A stretch of 64,000 bases of DNA from Hahellaceae bacterium (GTDB lineage: Bacteria > Pseudomonadota > Gammaproteobacteria > Pseudomonadales > Oleiphilaceae). Position numbers and translations under genes: made by a program. Below the pieces are notes generated by a model that ran no database searches, had not been told where the DNA came from, and saw nothing but the letters and a program-made list of their open reading frames with translations. The stretch spans positions 930,001-994,000 of the forward strand of contig JACKOB010000002.1 in NCBI GenBank assembly GCA_024234575.1, written 5' to 3'. Of the stretch, positions 19,190-27,070 are shown in pieces (position 1 is the first letter of the stretch; every line of letters starts with the position of its first letter).

Positions 19190-19552
19190 ATGATTACTTA
19201 TGCCTATTGGATCGTAGTGATTGGGCTGGCACTGGCGGCGATGTTTTATCTGGGTGGCAAGCTGGGCAACTGGAAAGCCGCGGCCATTACCTCACTGTGT
19301 ATTATGGTAATTGGCTGGGCTGCTTACTTTTTTCATTTTCAGCAGGTCTTCGTTAAACGCTGGGGTGGGGTAATGAATGTGACGGTGCCTGAAGGCCAGT
19401 TTCATATCAGCGCGACCTGGAAAGATGACAATCTCTGGATTGAAAATTACGACCCTAAAACCAACACCTGCCACTTCCGAGAATATTCCAAAGGTGCGTT
19501 ACTTGAAGGCCGTGTGGCCATTAAAGATTGCAACCCGTTGATGCCTCGTTAG
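19190..19552 (+). CDS. Small membrane-anchored protein of unknown function
   Basis: 120 residues from the ATG at 19190, which is preceded by GAGGGGTGA (19176-19184). Two N-terminal hydrophobic helices (about residues 5-21 and 30-50) are followed by a soluble domain with NVTVPEGQFHISATWKDDN and two cysteines (TCHFREYS and DCNPL), probably periplasmic. The upstream in-frame ATG at 19175 would remove the ribosome site from use. Not recognised as a named family. Confidence 0.75.
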   Translation: MITYAYWIVVIGLALAAMFYLGGKLGNWKAAAITSLCIMVIGWAAYFFHFQQVFVKRWGGVMNVTVPEGQFHISATWKDDNLWIENYDPKTNTCHFREYSKGALLEGRVAIKDCNPLMPR

Positions 19553-19583
19553 CAGGTTTTTATATATCTGCCTGATGGCACGC

Positions 19584-20483
19584 TTAGCGCAGCACTGCCA
19601 TCACTTTCTCTAACATGGGTGTACCGCCATCCAGCCAGTGAATGGTGGTGCCTTTTCGCTCCATGCGACGAAACCACTTTTCTTGTTGTTTAGAAAACGT
19701 GTGAATGGCGGCATTGAGCTTTTGGTACATGTCGTTGCGGTTAAGCTCACCTTGCAGGTATGCGGCGACAAAGCGGTATTCGAGACCGTAAAAGTGTAAC
19801 GACGCCCAACTGACGCCTTCTTGATGCAGGCGTTCGACCTCTTCAATCAGGCCTTGTTCGAGGCGTTGTTTTAGTCGTGCCGTTATTCGCTCTTTTAGCT
19901 CAGGGCGTGGCCAGCGAATACCAAAAATAACCGGGTTTATTGCTGGCAACGTGATGGCGGGGGCTAAGCCATCTTTTTCGGCTTGGGCAATTTCAATGGC
20001 ACGGAGCAAACGGGTGCGATCGAGGGTATCAGTAGTGTTGTGTAGGTTTGGGTTAAGTGACAACAGCTGTTGGATTAGCTCTTCGTGGCTCGCAGGTGCC
20101 AGACGCTCACGCAATTCCGGGTTTTCCGGCACCGCAGTAAACTGGTAGTCGCGCAGAATAGACTCCAGATACAGACCTGTGCCACCCACTAACATTGGCA
20201 GGTGGCCGTTTCGATTAATCTCAGCAAAAGCCGCGCAAAAATCTCTTTGAAACTCAAAGACATTGTATTCATAGCCGGGATCAACAATATCGATCAGGTG
20301 ATAAGGCACCTGGCCATATTCTTCAAGGTCTTTACCGCTGCCGATATTCATGCCCCGATAAACCTGGCGTGAATCGGCGGAAATAATTTCGCCATTAAGG
20401 GCCATTGCCATTTGTACACCCAAGGCAGTTTTGCCAGAGGCCGTGGCACCAAGTAAAACGATCAGGTTGGGTTTTTGTTGCAT
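19584..20483 (-). CDS. miaA: tRNA dimethylallyltransferase
   Basis: Transfers the dimethylallyl group to adenosine 37 of tRNAs that read UNN codons. 299 residues, normal size. P-loop LLGATASGKTALGV near the N-terminus; ISADSRQVYRGMNIGSGK; LVGGTGLYLESIL; and the C-terminal FSKQQEKWFRRM that contacts tRNA. In many gammaproteobacteria miaA lies between mutL and hfq; here neither is adjacent, and the next gene on the strand is an AI-2E-type permease, whose stop lies 23 bases before the miaA start codon region. Confidence 0.96.
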   Translation of the reverse strand: MQQKPNLIVLLGATASGKTALGVQMAMALNGEIISADSRQVYRGMNIGSGKDLEEYGQVPYHLIDIVDPGYEYNVFEFQRDFCAAFAEINRNGHLPMLVGGTGLYLESILRDYQFTAVPENPELRERLAPASHEELIQQLLSLNPNLHNTTDTLDRTRLLRAIEIAQAEKDGLAPAITLPAINPVIFGIRWPRPELKERITARLKQRLEQGLIEEVERLHQEGVSWASLHFYGLEYRFVAAYLQGELNRNDMYQKLNAAIHTFSKQQEKWFRRMERKGTTIHWLDGGTPMLEKVMAVLR

Positions 20484-20506
20484 TGCAGTACAGCCTACAT
20501 GAAGGG

Positions 20507-21565
20507 TTATTGGCGCTCAGACTCTTTCGGTTTGTATTCTTCCATAAAAATTTGCCAAATCACCAGAAAAAGAGCGGCCAGAACCGGCCCCATGACAAAG
20601 CCGCTAAGACCAAAGAGTGAAATGCCCCCTAACGTGGATATCAACACAAGATAGTCTGGCATTTGCGTATCCCGGCCAACCAGAATGGGGCGCAGAATGT
20701 TGTCGATCAGGCCAATCACGAAGACGCCAATTAAAATAAGGGTGATGCCTTTGCCATAGTCGCCGATAATTAATAACCAGGCCGCTGCAGGGCCCCACAC
20801 CAAGGCAGAGCCTACCGCTGGCAAGAGCGACAGCACCACCATCAGCGTTCCCCACAGTATTGGCGCTTCGATGCCCAGCAGCCAAAAGGCGATACCGCCA
20901 ATGGTGCCTTGCACGATTGCCACAACGAGACTGCCTTTAATCGTCGCCCGACAAACTTCGGCGAATTTGCGAAACAGGCGTCGTTCTCGGGTATCGCCGA
21001 GAGGTAGCGCACGGATCAGCAGGGCAATAAGCTTGTCGCCATCCCGCAGAAAGAAAAATGTAAGGTACAACATCAGGATGCAGTTGATGACAAACTGAAT
21101 ATAGCCCTGGCCAAATTGAAACGCCTGCTGCGCCAGAAACCGACTACTGCTGACAACGGCATCAGAAATCCCGGTTTTTATCGACTGCCAGTTGATCTGC
21201 CATTGTCCAAACCATTGCTCAAGAATCGGAAATGTGAGAAACAGCTTGTCTAAATAGGGCTGAAAACTTAGCTCACCAGCGGCAATTATTTTATAAGCAG
21301 CGAGCGCCTCAACACCCAACAGTATCATTAATAATGTTAGTGGAATCACCACCAGCAGCATGCAAGCGGCCGTCGTCAGCAAGGCACAGATGGTTGGCTT
21401 GCCGCTTAGTTTTTTCTGTAAAAATAACTGCAGCGGAGAAAAAAGAATCGCTAGTATGCAGGCCCAGAAAATGGCCGATACAAAGGGCGCGAGTAACCAC
21501 AGGAATGCGGCTGTCACTAGCAGTAATATCAGTACAAAAGACCGGTTTTCGATATTGGTAATCAT
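20507..21565 (-). CDS. AI-2E family transporter (PerM/YdiK type)
   Basis: 352 residues from the ATG at 21565 (MITNIENRSFVLILL); an in-frame ATG 33 bases upstream has less support. Seven to eight hydrophobic helices. The family hallmarks are AFLWLLAPFVSAIFWACILA near the start, and near the end the pair of segments IGLIDNILRPILVGRDTQMPDY and ISTLGGISLFGLSGFVMGP. Members are inner-membrane permeases; some export AI-2 and others act as sodium/proton exchangers, so the substrate here is unknown. It lies upstream of miaA on the same strand with a 23-base gap and may be cotranscribed with it. Confidence 0.9.
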   Translation of the reverse strand: MITNIENRSFVLILLLVTAAFLWLLAPFVSAIFWACILAILFSPLQLFLQKKLSGKPTICALLTTAACMLLVVIPLTLLMILLGVEALAAYKIIAAGELSFQPYLDKLFLTFPILEQWFGQWQINWQSIKTGISDAVVSSSRFLAQQAFQFGQGYIQFVINCILMLYLTFFFLRDGDKLIALLIRALPLGDTRERRLFRKFAEVCRATIKGSLVVAIVQGTIGGIAFWLLGIEAPILWGTLMVVLSLLPAVGSALVWGPAAAWLLIIGDYGKGITLILIGVFVIGLIDNILRPILVGRDTQMPDYLVLISTLGGISLFGLSGFVMGPVLAALFLVIWQIFMEEYKPKESERQ

Positions 21566-21700
21566 GCGCTTTCCCGACCCAGGCGATAAGTGTTGCAAAC
21601 AGTAGAGGGCGGTTAGTTTACGAGGCCGCTTGATTGGTTGTAAATAAATGATTGACCAGAAGGTGCTAAGTTAGCGTATCTTGGCTAAAACCCCAAATAC

Positions 21701-22933
21701 TTAAGCCTCTCCTTTACGCCGCGCATCAATGCATAGGTTGCGGGGTGTGATGGTGGCCGGGCAAAACTGCTGCACCGTAACTGCGTAGCCGTTTTCTTGC
21801 AAATACATGGCCAAATCAAGTACCAGCCAGAGCTCTAAGGCGCGACGAAAAAGACTACTGACCAAATCTAAGCGAGTAACCTGTTCGTAGCGGGCGAGGC
21901 CTGCTTCTTCGTAAAAGTCGAAGTCTATGCTCGCTGGCAGAGGCAGATTCTTAGTGGCCGCCAAGGTAGCGCAAAACTCGCTAAAGGGTTGTGCTAATAC
22001 CGACGTTGGCAGCGATGGAACCGGCAGATAGTCAGCACAGTCGCGTACCTCGCGTTGTAGCAGATCGAAGCCGAGCCGCCAGGCTTGCATGTGCTTGCGG
22101 CGATTGTTTTCGGCGGATGAGAGCGTTACCGGGGCGCGCACGGCCAGTTTAAGATCTTCTCTTGATAGCGTCATGCCATGCTGTTGTGCCAGGTTTGATA
22201 GCGGTCGATAAATGGTGTGCTGGGTTTTAGGGTAGCAGCAAGGAGCTAATGACACGCGCTCTAAGCGATGCGTTGCCGATACCTGCAAAAAACGATGATG
22301 TAAATCACCGCAGGCATGCAGGGCAATCGAATGCAGATCTGGCCTTAGACAGCCATCTGGCAGGGTCGTCATCACATCCGTACAAAACCACTTAATTGGC
22401 ATACCTGCTGCCAGTCGTTGCCCTTGCCGCACCAGCTCCGGGTCAAACTCCAGCGCAGTAACAGGGTGCCCGCAAAGCCGGTGCAGGCTTCTGCCCAGGT
22501 GAGCCTTGCCCGCGCACCAGTCAAGCATGGGTTGTTGGATGGGGGAAAGCATTTGCGCAAAGTAGCGAATTTGCTCCTGCTTTCGGCCGGGAACATGCGT
22601 GAGATACTTTTCCTGCAAGGGTGCCTGCACCTCGCTGTCTGTTGGCGCAGGTGGCAGTATGTCGAGCAGCTGTCTAATGGCTTTCGCAAACGGGAAGGCA
22701 TAGCCTAAATAGTCGAATAACAACCTATCGTCGGCCTGTAGTTTCTCTGCCTGATCCGTGCGAAGTGTTTCGAGCGTCTGAATTTGTGAGTCGGTAAGCG
22801 CTGCCGCGTACTGCTCTGGCCCTTGAAACGGGTTGCGTTTCCATAGGTGCTGATGCGCGATCAACAGTTCATTCAGTGAAGTAAACCAGGGTTGTAAAGG
22901 CATGAGATCGGGTTCTGCAGGTGGCGATGTCAT
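21701..22933 (-). CDS. SAM-dependent methyltransferase (Methyltransf_32-like)
   Basis: 410 residues. The central third is a Rossmann methyltransferase: motif I reads MLDWCAGKAHLGRSLHRLCG, motif II VTALEFDPELVRQG, and the following motif IALHACGDLHHRFLQ with LAPCCYPKTQH. The 'HACGDL...APCCY' pair is characteristic of the PF13679 methyltransferase group, which also contains the eukaryotic TRM13/METTL25-like proteins. N- and C-terminal extensions are helical. The substrate is unknown; an RNA target is possible from the family. It stands alone on the minus strand. Confidence 0.8.
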   Translation of the reverse strand: MTSPPAEPDLMPLQPWFTSLNELLIAHQHLWKRNPFQGPEQYAAALTDSQIQTLETLRTDQAEKLQADDRLLFDYLGYAFPFAKAIRQLLDILPPAPTDSEVQAPLQEKYLTHVPGRKQEQIRYFAQMLSPIQQPMLDWCAGKAHLGRSLHRLCGHPVTALEFDPELVRQGQRLAAGMPIKWFCTDVMTTLPDGCLRPDLHSIALHACGDLHHRFLQVSATHRLERVSLAPCCYPKTQHTIYRPLSNLAQQHGMTLSREDLKLAVRAPVTLSSAENNRRKHMQAWRLGFDLLQREVRDCADYLPVPSLPTSVLAQPFSEFCATLAATKNLPLPASIDFDFYEEAGLARYEQVTRLDLVSSLFRRALELWLVLDLAMYLQENGYAVTVQQFCPATITPRNLCIDARRKGEA

Positions 22934-23187
22934 ACCTTATCCATTGAAGCTTTTAATGCTTCATATGTAGCCTAATTTGCCACACTGTTCAATCGTTATT
23001 TAGGCTCCTGCCAAATCATATTGGCTTCCCCACGTAATGTTAGCCAGTGCGCGAGCATAAATGCGTGTAAGACGTTGGCTTATAAAAGCGCGGTGAGACA
23101 TGGATAAAAAAAGTAATTATTTTTGAACCGTTCTAGAACAACTCACGACAAAGGGAGGAAGACACAACAAACCAGAGGAAACAACCC

Positions 23188-23469
23188 ATGAAAACACGTA
23201 CTTTTATCAAAACCACCATCGTTGCAGTCGCTTTTTCTGTCGCTATGCCCGCTTTTTCAGCAGGCTATATAAAACTGGGCGATATAAAAGGGGAGTCACA
23301 GAGAACTGCTACTCAACAAACTGCCAACATGCAGATACAGCGTCCCAGCACGAATGAAACCGCGGCATCCATGACGCCAGAACAGGCAGAGGAGCTGCGT
23401 AAAGCGATTAAAGATGCCATCACTCCGAAGAAACCATGCAACCTTAATAGCAACAAGCCTTGTAACTAA
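23188..23469 (+). CDS. Small exported protein of unknown function
   Basis: 93 residues. Clear signal peptide (KTTIVAVAFSVAMPAFSAG), then a mature part of about 68 residues with low complexity, Gln/Thr-rich in the middle (TQQTANMQIQRP), an Ala/Glu helix (MTPEQAEELRKAIKDAI) and a C-terminus with two cysteines (KKPCNLNSNKPCN) that might form one disulfide. AGAGGAAA lies 9 bases before the ATG. It is the last gene before the repeat-rich island. No family recognised. Confidence 0.7.
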   Translation: MKTRTFIKTTIVAVAFSVAMPAFSAGYIKLGDIKGESQRTATQQTANMQIQRPSTNETAASMTPEQAEELRKAIKDAITPKKPCNLNSNKPCN

Positions 23470-23580
23470 TCTGGTTGCTCACTCACCGCTGCAGAGCGTT
23501 AGTTTGGTACGACGCTCGGCGGCGGTGTTGCATCCTAATGGGGGGCATATTTGAATGGTAAATATTGAAGGGGGCTAGGG

Positions 23581-23624
23581 GGTATTCGTAGTGGTCAAAG
23601 AATATTCATTACGACGCCATTTTG
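23581..23624 (+). repeat. Copy of the island 25-bp box with 5' extension
   Basis: GAATATTCATTACGACGCC... at 23600-23624, preceded by ATTCGTAGTGGTCA. The same 5' extension plus box recurs at 34720-34761. First copy of the box series that marks module edges in the island. Confidence 0.8.
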
Positions 23625-23690
23625 TTTTCTTGGCGTCGAATCCATCAGTACTTACCTTCACTTGTTGTATTTACGTTCAATTCAGAACAA

Positions 23691-23743
23691 TGACGCGGTG
23701 CCTGTCTCATATAAACGTGTTTTATCATTACGCCCCCATTTCG
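23691..23743 (+). repeat. Right edge of the dispersed 120-bp repeat plus box-like tail
   Basis: TGACGCGGTGCCTGTCTCAT followed by ATAAACG (to 23717), then TTTATCATTACGCCCCCATT, a diverged form of the 25-bp box. The block is repeated at 24714-24767 and lies just past the 3' end of the first immunity-like gene. Confidence 0.75.
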
Positions 23744-23769
23744 TTCTACGCAACCCATATTCGCTTAAA

Positions 23770-24528
23770 TTAGACATGCCCTACCATCTCCTGTTTAGTT
23801 CCTTCGTATTTTGAATATTCCATAACGCCACTCACTCCAGCTTCCTTCAACTCATTCATTAAAACATCATTTATAAAAAGTGAACTGTTGTAAAAAGACC
23901 ACCCTTCACGTTTTGTCCAACCGTAGTGATGCCAGAGTGGCAAAGTCTCCACTTTTTCCCTGATTGAAATATTATGCTGTATCGAAGAAATAGTGTGGGC
24001 TTCCAAATAAGCATCCGAGGGAGTGAAATCTAATTTATCCACAGGCTTTTGGTTCCATTTAACATGCAAATACCTACGCATATTCATTCGGTAATAAATT
24101 TTGTCTAGAGGTTCCTTATTTACTTTGTTCTTGCCACAAGAAAATGCTGAAACGGGCCAAAACTGATGACCAAATTCATCTACTTCTTCGATAATTTCCT
24201 TCACGATATCAGTCACGTAAATGCCACCTAGCCAGACGATAAAATCAGGCATTTCAATCGGGTACTTGACGTTTTTCTGGATGGTAATATCTCGACTCAT
24301 TCGCCACTCGGGCAATATGGGTGCTTTAAAAATACGGCAATGCTGCCAGGTTGCATCTAAGGGCTGTTCTTCGAAGCCACACTCATACTCCCCATCTTCT
24401 GCCCCTCCTTGCTTTATTCCATCAGGTGTTTTTGGTCTATCCACTGAATAATAAAATTCTTCAAACTTGCTCGACAGTCGATAGATCATATTAAGCACTC
24501 CTCTACTACTTTCACCGAATTCAGACAT
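23770..24528 (-). CDS. Imm11/DUF1629-like immunity-type protein, paralogue A2
   Basis: 252 residues, no signal peptide, acidic; probably cytoplasmic. It is a close paralogue of the gene at 24793-25554: the first 145 residues and the last 20 (GVMEYSKYEGTKQEMVGHV) are nearly identical while the middle (about 147-230) has diverged. The motif LPLWHHYG and the closing SLFINDVLMNELKEAGVSG resemble the C-terminal pattern of Imm11 (DUF1629), immunity proteins of polymorphic toxin systems; the match is by pattern and not certain. The first ATG is at 24528; an internal ATG at residue 14 (MIYRLSSKF) has the spacing of a start too. No toxin gene is adjacent. Confidence 0.65.
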   Translation of the reverse strand: MSEFGESSRGVLNMIYRLSSKFEEFYYSVDRPKTPDGIKQGGAEDGEYECGFEEQPLDATWQHCRIFKAPILPEWRMSRDITIQKNVKYPIEMPDFIVWLGGIYVTDIVKEIIEEVDEFGHQFWPVSAFSCGKNKVNKEPLDKIYYRMNMRRYLHVKWNQKPVDKLDFTPSDAYLEAHTISSIQHNISIREKVETLPLWHHYGWTKREGWSFYNSSLFINDVLMNELKEAGVSGVMEYSKYEGTKQEMVGHV

Positions 24529-24553
24529 ACAGCTATCGCCGCCGCGACACTAC

Positions 24554-24781
24554 TTAAATTGAACACAGTGATTCCTCCCCAATGCCATACTTCTGGCTGT
24601 AACTGTCCATGCCTGAAATGTTCTCTTTCCGGCAAGCCTCTACAATTTCTTCATTCATATACAACACAGAACGCGCTTGTGATTGACGGCCTTTCATGCC
24701 TTTTTGAGTACGTTGACTCGGCGCCTGTCCCATATAAACGTGTTTTATCATTACGCCCCCATTTCGTTCTACGCAACCCAT
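24554..24781 (-). pseudogene. 3' fragment of paralogue B (immunity-type gene)
   Basis: The last 45 or so codons (GRQSQARSVLYMNEEIVEA to GMDSYSQKYGIGEESLCSI) are nearly identical to the C-terminus of the gene at 25580-26365. Upstream of that the frame runs into the dispersed repeat at 24711-24767 and is not homologous to the parent gene. It is therefore the tail of B carried along when a unit 'B 3' end + A + repeat' was duplicated in tandem. Possible expression of the 75-residue frame cannot be excluded. Confidence 0.75.
24711..24767 (+). repeat. Second copy of dispersed-repeat right edge with box-like tail
   Basis: GTTGACTCGGCGCCTGTCCC and ATATAAACG (to 24741), then TTTATCATTACGCCCCCATT. It matches 23691-23743 and continues in identical sequence into the 3' end of the next immunity-like gene, marking the tandem duplication border. 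Confidence 0.75.
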
Positions 24782-24792
24782 ATTCGCTTAAA

Positions 24793-25554
24793 TTAGACAT
24801 GCCCTACCATCTCCTGTTTCGTTCCTTCGTATTTTGAATATTCCATAACGCCGTTTATACCTGCTTCCCTCAACTCACTCATTAGAAGTTCACTAAAGTA
24901 AATTACATGATCATAAATCTTCCACCTTCCTTTACTACGTGTTTGTCCGTAGTGCTGCCAAATGGGTAAGCTTTCAATAATTGCTCTTAAATCTTGATCG
25001 CTACGAACAGTCGATAGATACCGATCTTCCATCATGGTTTCGGTAGGTGAAAAATCTAAGCTCGACGCAGAAGTATCTGCAAACGCTATATTCACAAATC
25101 GACGCATATTCATTCGGTAATAAATTTTGTCTAGCGCTTCTTTATTTACTCCATTTTTACCGCATTTGAATGCGGATACAGGCCAAAATTGGTGACCAAT
25201 TTCATCTACTTCTTCGATAATCTCTTTCACGATATCAGACACATAAATGCCACCTTGCCAGGCGATAAAATCAGGCATTTCAATCGGGTACTTGACGTTT
25301 TTCTCAATGGTGAGATCTCGACTCATTCGCCACTCTGGCAAAATGGGCGCCTTAAAAACACGGCAGTGCTGCCATGTTAAATCTAAAGGCTGCTCTTCGA
25401 ATTGATACTCAAACTCCCCTTCTTCTGCCCCTCCTTGCATAATTCCATCAGGAGTGGCCGGCCGATCAGCTGAATAATACAATTCTTCAAATTTGCTCGA
25501 CAGTCGATAAATCATTGTAAGTACTCCTTTACCACTTTCACCGAATTCAGACAT
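24793..25554 (-). CDS. Imm11/DUF1629-like immunity-type protein, paralogue A1
   Basis: 253 residues, cytoplasmic-looking. N-terminal half shared with A2 (RPATPDGIMQGGAEEGE, WQHCRVFKAPILPEWRMSRD, IYYRMNMRRFVN); the central region (SLDFSPTETMMEDRYLST) is specific. LPIWQHYGQTRSKGRW is followed by the closing YFSELLMSELREAGINGVME. The 'PIWQHYGQ' motif and closing helix are also present in paralogue B, so A and B are distant relatives. The likely class is Imm11/DUF1629 immunity proteins. It lies 25 bases after B, in a minus-strand run B-A1-A2, suggesting one transcript. Confidence 0.65.
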   Translation of the reverse strand: MSEFGESGKGVLTMIYRLSSKFEELYYSADRPATPDGIMQGGAEEGEFEYQFEEQPLDLTWQHCRVFKAPILPEWRMSRDLTIEKNVKYPIEMPDFIAWQGGIYVSDIVKEIIEEVDEIGHQFWPVSAFKCGKNGVNKEALDKIYYRMNMRRFVNIAFADTSASSLDFSPTETMMEDRYLSTVRSDQDLRAIIESLPIWQHYGQTRSKGRWKIYDHVIYFSELLMSELREAGINGVMEYSKYEGTKQEMVGHV

Positions 25555-25579
25555 ACAGCAATCACCGCCGTGTCACTAC

Positions 25580-26365
25580 TTAAATTGAACACAGTGATTC
25601 CTCCCCAATGCCATACTTCTGGCTGTAACTGTCCATGCCTGAAATGCTCGCCGCCCGGCAAGCCTTTACTAGGTTTTCATTCATATACAAAACAGAACGC
25701 GCTTGTGATTGGCGACCTTCCATGCCTTTTTGACCATAGTGTTGCCATACGGGGATTTTCTCTAATTGTGTTCTCAAATTCGGTGTATCAATGACTCTTG
25801 CCACGAAGTCTTCTTCCTTATCAATTGGGCAAAAACCTAACTCAGCATGTTTGGCAATTCGGTTGGAAGGCTCAATATGCAGAAATCGACGTTGATGGAA
25901 CCAGTAATAGGGCTGCTTTGAAGGAATCGGTTTTTCTTCTCTGTCAATACATTCAATGGGGATGTATTCATGGGTCATGTCATCGACCTGTCCAAGCACC
26001 TGCTTGAATTTCTCAGATACCAACAGTCGGTTTTCTACTGCCCATATATCAGGTAGATTCTCTACATCTTTTCCATAGTAGAATCTTAATCGAAGCCCTC
26101 TCTCACCCGAATCGGTGTATAACGGGGCTTTAAAAAACTTCACGCCTAAAATATCAATTGTCGGACTGATAGGTTTGAACTTTTCTTCGTAATCTCTTGG
26201 AAGGGGCATATGCGCAGTTCTCACTTGCCAATCACTCCCCGCCAAAGGCACAGGAAACGCCTCAAGCCGCTCTTGAGTCGCTAACTTGGACAAAAATCGA
26301 TAAAACATACATCTTCCTTGTAGTGTTGTTTGTGTTCTCAGGCTTTTTCTAACGCCATCACCCAC
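25580..26365 (-). CDS. Imm11/DUF1629-like immunity-type protein, paralogue B
   Basis: 261 residues; the in-frame ATG at residue 20 (MFYRFLSKLATQERL), 57 bases further in, is the more natural start by comparison with A (MIYRLSSKFEE). Contents: FYGKDVENLPDIWAVENRLLVSEKFKQVL, EYIPIEC, PYYWFHQRRFLHIEP, IPVWQHYGQKGMEGRQSQAR and a closing YMNENLVKACRAASISGMDSY. The order 'RLLVSEKFKQVL ... RRFLHIEP ... closing residue-binding helix' is how DUF1629/Imm11 proteins look. It is the first gene of the immunity-type row. Confidence 0.65.
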   Translation of the reverse strand: MGDGVRKSLRTQTTLQGRCMFYRFLSKLATQERLEAFPVPLAGSDWQVRTAHMPLPRDYEEKFKPISPTIDILGVKFFKAPLYTDSGERGLRLRFYYGKDVENLPDIWAVENRLLVSEKFKQVLGQVDDMTHEYIPIECIDREEKPIPSKQPYYWFHQRRFLHIEPSNRIAKHAELGFCPIDKEEDFVARVIDTPNLRTQLEKIPVWQHYGQKGMEGRQSQARSVLYMNENLVKACRAASISGMDSYSQKYGIGEESLCSI

Positions 26366-26620
26366 CGGGCAGGCAACCCGGCTTTTGCAGGCATCAACTT
26401 CATTCTAAAATTCTTGTCTTGATCAATGCCGATGGTATTCCCCTCTTTAAAGATCGGCCCGTTGGCGGGAATATAGCTCACTATGCCGTGAAGATGCTTA
26501 GCCACTTCTGCCGGTTTGCAGTGCCGTACCGGAAAGTACGAACGGATCGCGCAGCAATACCATCAATAGAGGCGATGTAGAAGCCAATGGAGCCTTCTCT
26601 GATGTGTTTTGATTACTCAT
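26339..26620 (-). pseudogene. Degenerate gene, possibly DUF4261-like
   Basis: Read on the minus strand from the ATG at 26620: MSNQNTSEKAPL, then LLMVLLRDPF, running to a stop after GTALQTGRSG. A different frame then carries KPAEVAKHLHGIVSYIPANG, PIFKEGNTIGIDQD and ends PARWVMALEKA at 26339. Start and end therefore look like one gene with an internal deletion and frameshift near 26520. The opening 'xVLLRDPF' and the 'GNTIGID' segment resemble DUF4261 proteins; this is tentative. The same 5' end recurs at 41592-41708. Confidence 0.55.
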
Positions 26621-26728
26621 GGTTAGCCCGTATCACATTGCCGTCCTTTTTTACGAGTCTTTATGAATTTCTCAGTCTCGATAGTCGTGTGACAGGATAT
26701 TACCCGACTATTTAATTACCAGTCTGTG

Positions 26729-26813
26729 ATAGAGGTTAAGCTCGGTCAGTTGTGCTTAAAAAACGAGGGGAACTTCTTGTTGTGGCAATGTCAGATGGCG
26801 CTGCGCTTATCTG
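26729..26813 (+). repeat. Left part of dispersed 120-bp repeat, copy 1 (split by IS110)
   Basis: Starts ATAGAGGTTAAGCTCGGTCA and ends ...GCGCTTATCTG. The right part of the same repeat continues at 28166-28200 after the IS. The uninterrupted form is at 41817-41936. Confidence 0.85.
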
Positions 26814-27070
26814 TATATGGTCTCCTCCCGTTTTGCAAGGACTTCAAACGAAATAACAAGTCTAGGTTGCTGCCGTATATCCGGCCTGTTTTTGAGCTTA
26901 TTGCTCTGGCCTTGATGAGCTGTCCGCGCACACTGTCCTTATCGACCTATCGGTATCATATACCATCAGAAAAGCCAGGTTTTCAGCGTGCAGGTTTTAC
27001 CTATTTTGTCATCTGTCGTTTGTTGCCTTCGCAACCCTAAAGATTCTTTTGTCCTAAATGTAACGTTCTG
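26814..27070 (-). ncRNA. Candidate bridge/seek RNA region of IS110 copy 1
   Basis: 257 bases between the transposase stop and the IS end. In IS1111-type elements this end encodes the guide RNA that pairs with target and donor. Hairpins are visible: GTTGC-CTTC-GCAAC (around 27023-27036) and GGTAT-CAT-ATACC. The plus-strand segment CCTTATCGACCTATCGG (26937-26953) resembles the target TTATCTGACCTAC apart from two missing bases. The stretch is kept in copy 2 with a single difference noted. RNA boundaries cannot be set from sequence alone. Confidence 0.55.

Noticed and set aside
24554..24781. Independent 75-residue gene
   Set aside because: Only its last 45 codons are homologous to a real gene; the first part is the dispersed repeat read through.
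26726..27040. 104-residue plus-strand reading frame over the IS110 non-coding end (also at 33269-33553)
   Set aside because: It runs from the host repeat into the IS, has no ribosome site, and its conservation between copies is explained by the near identity of the element. The region is better read as structured RNA.
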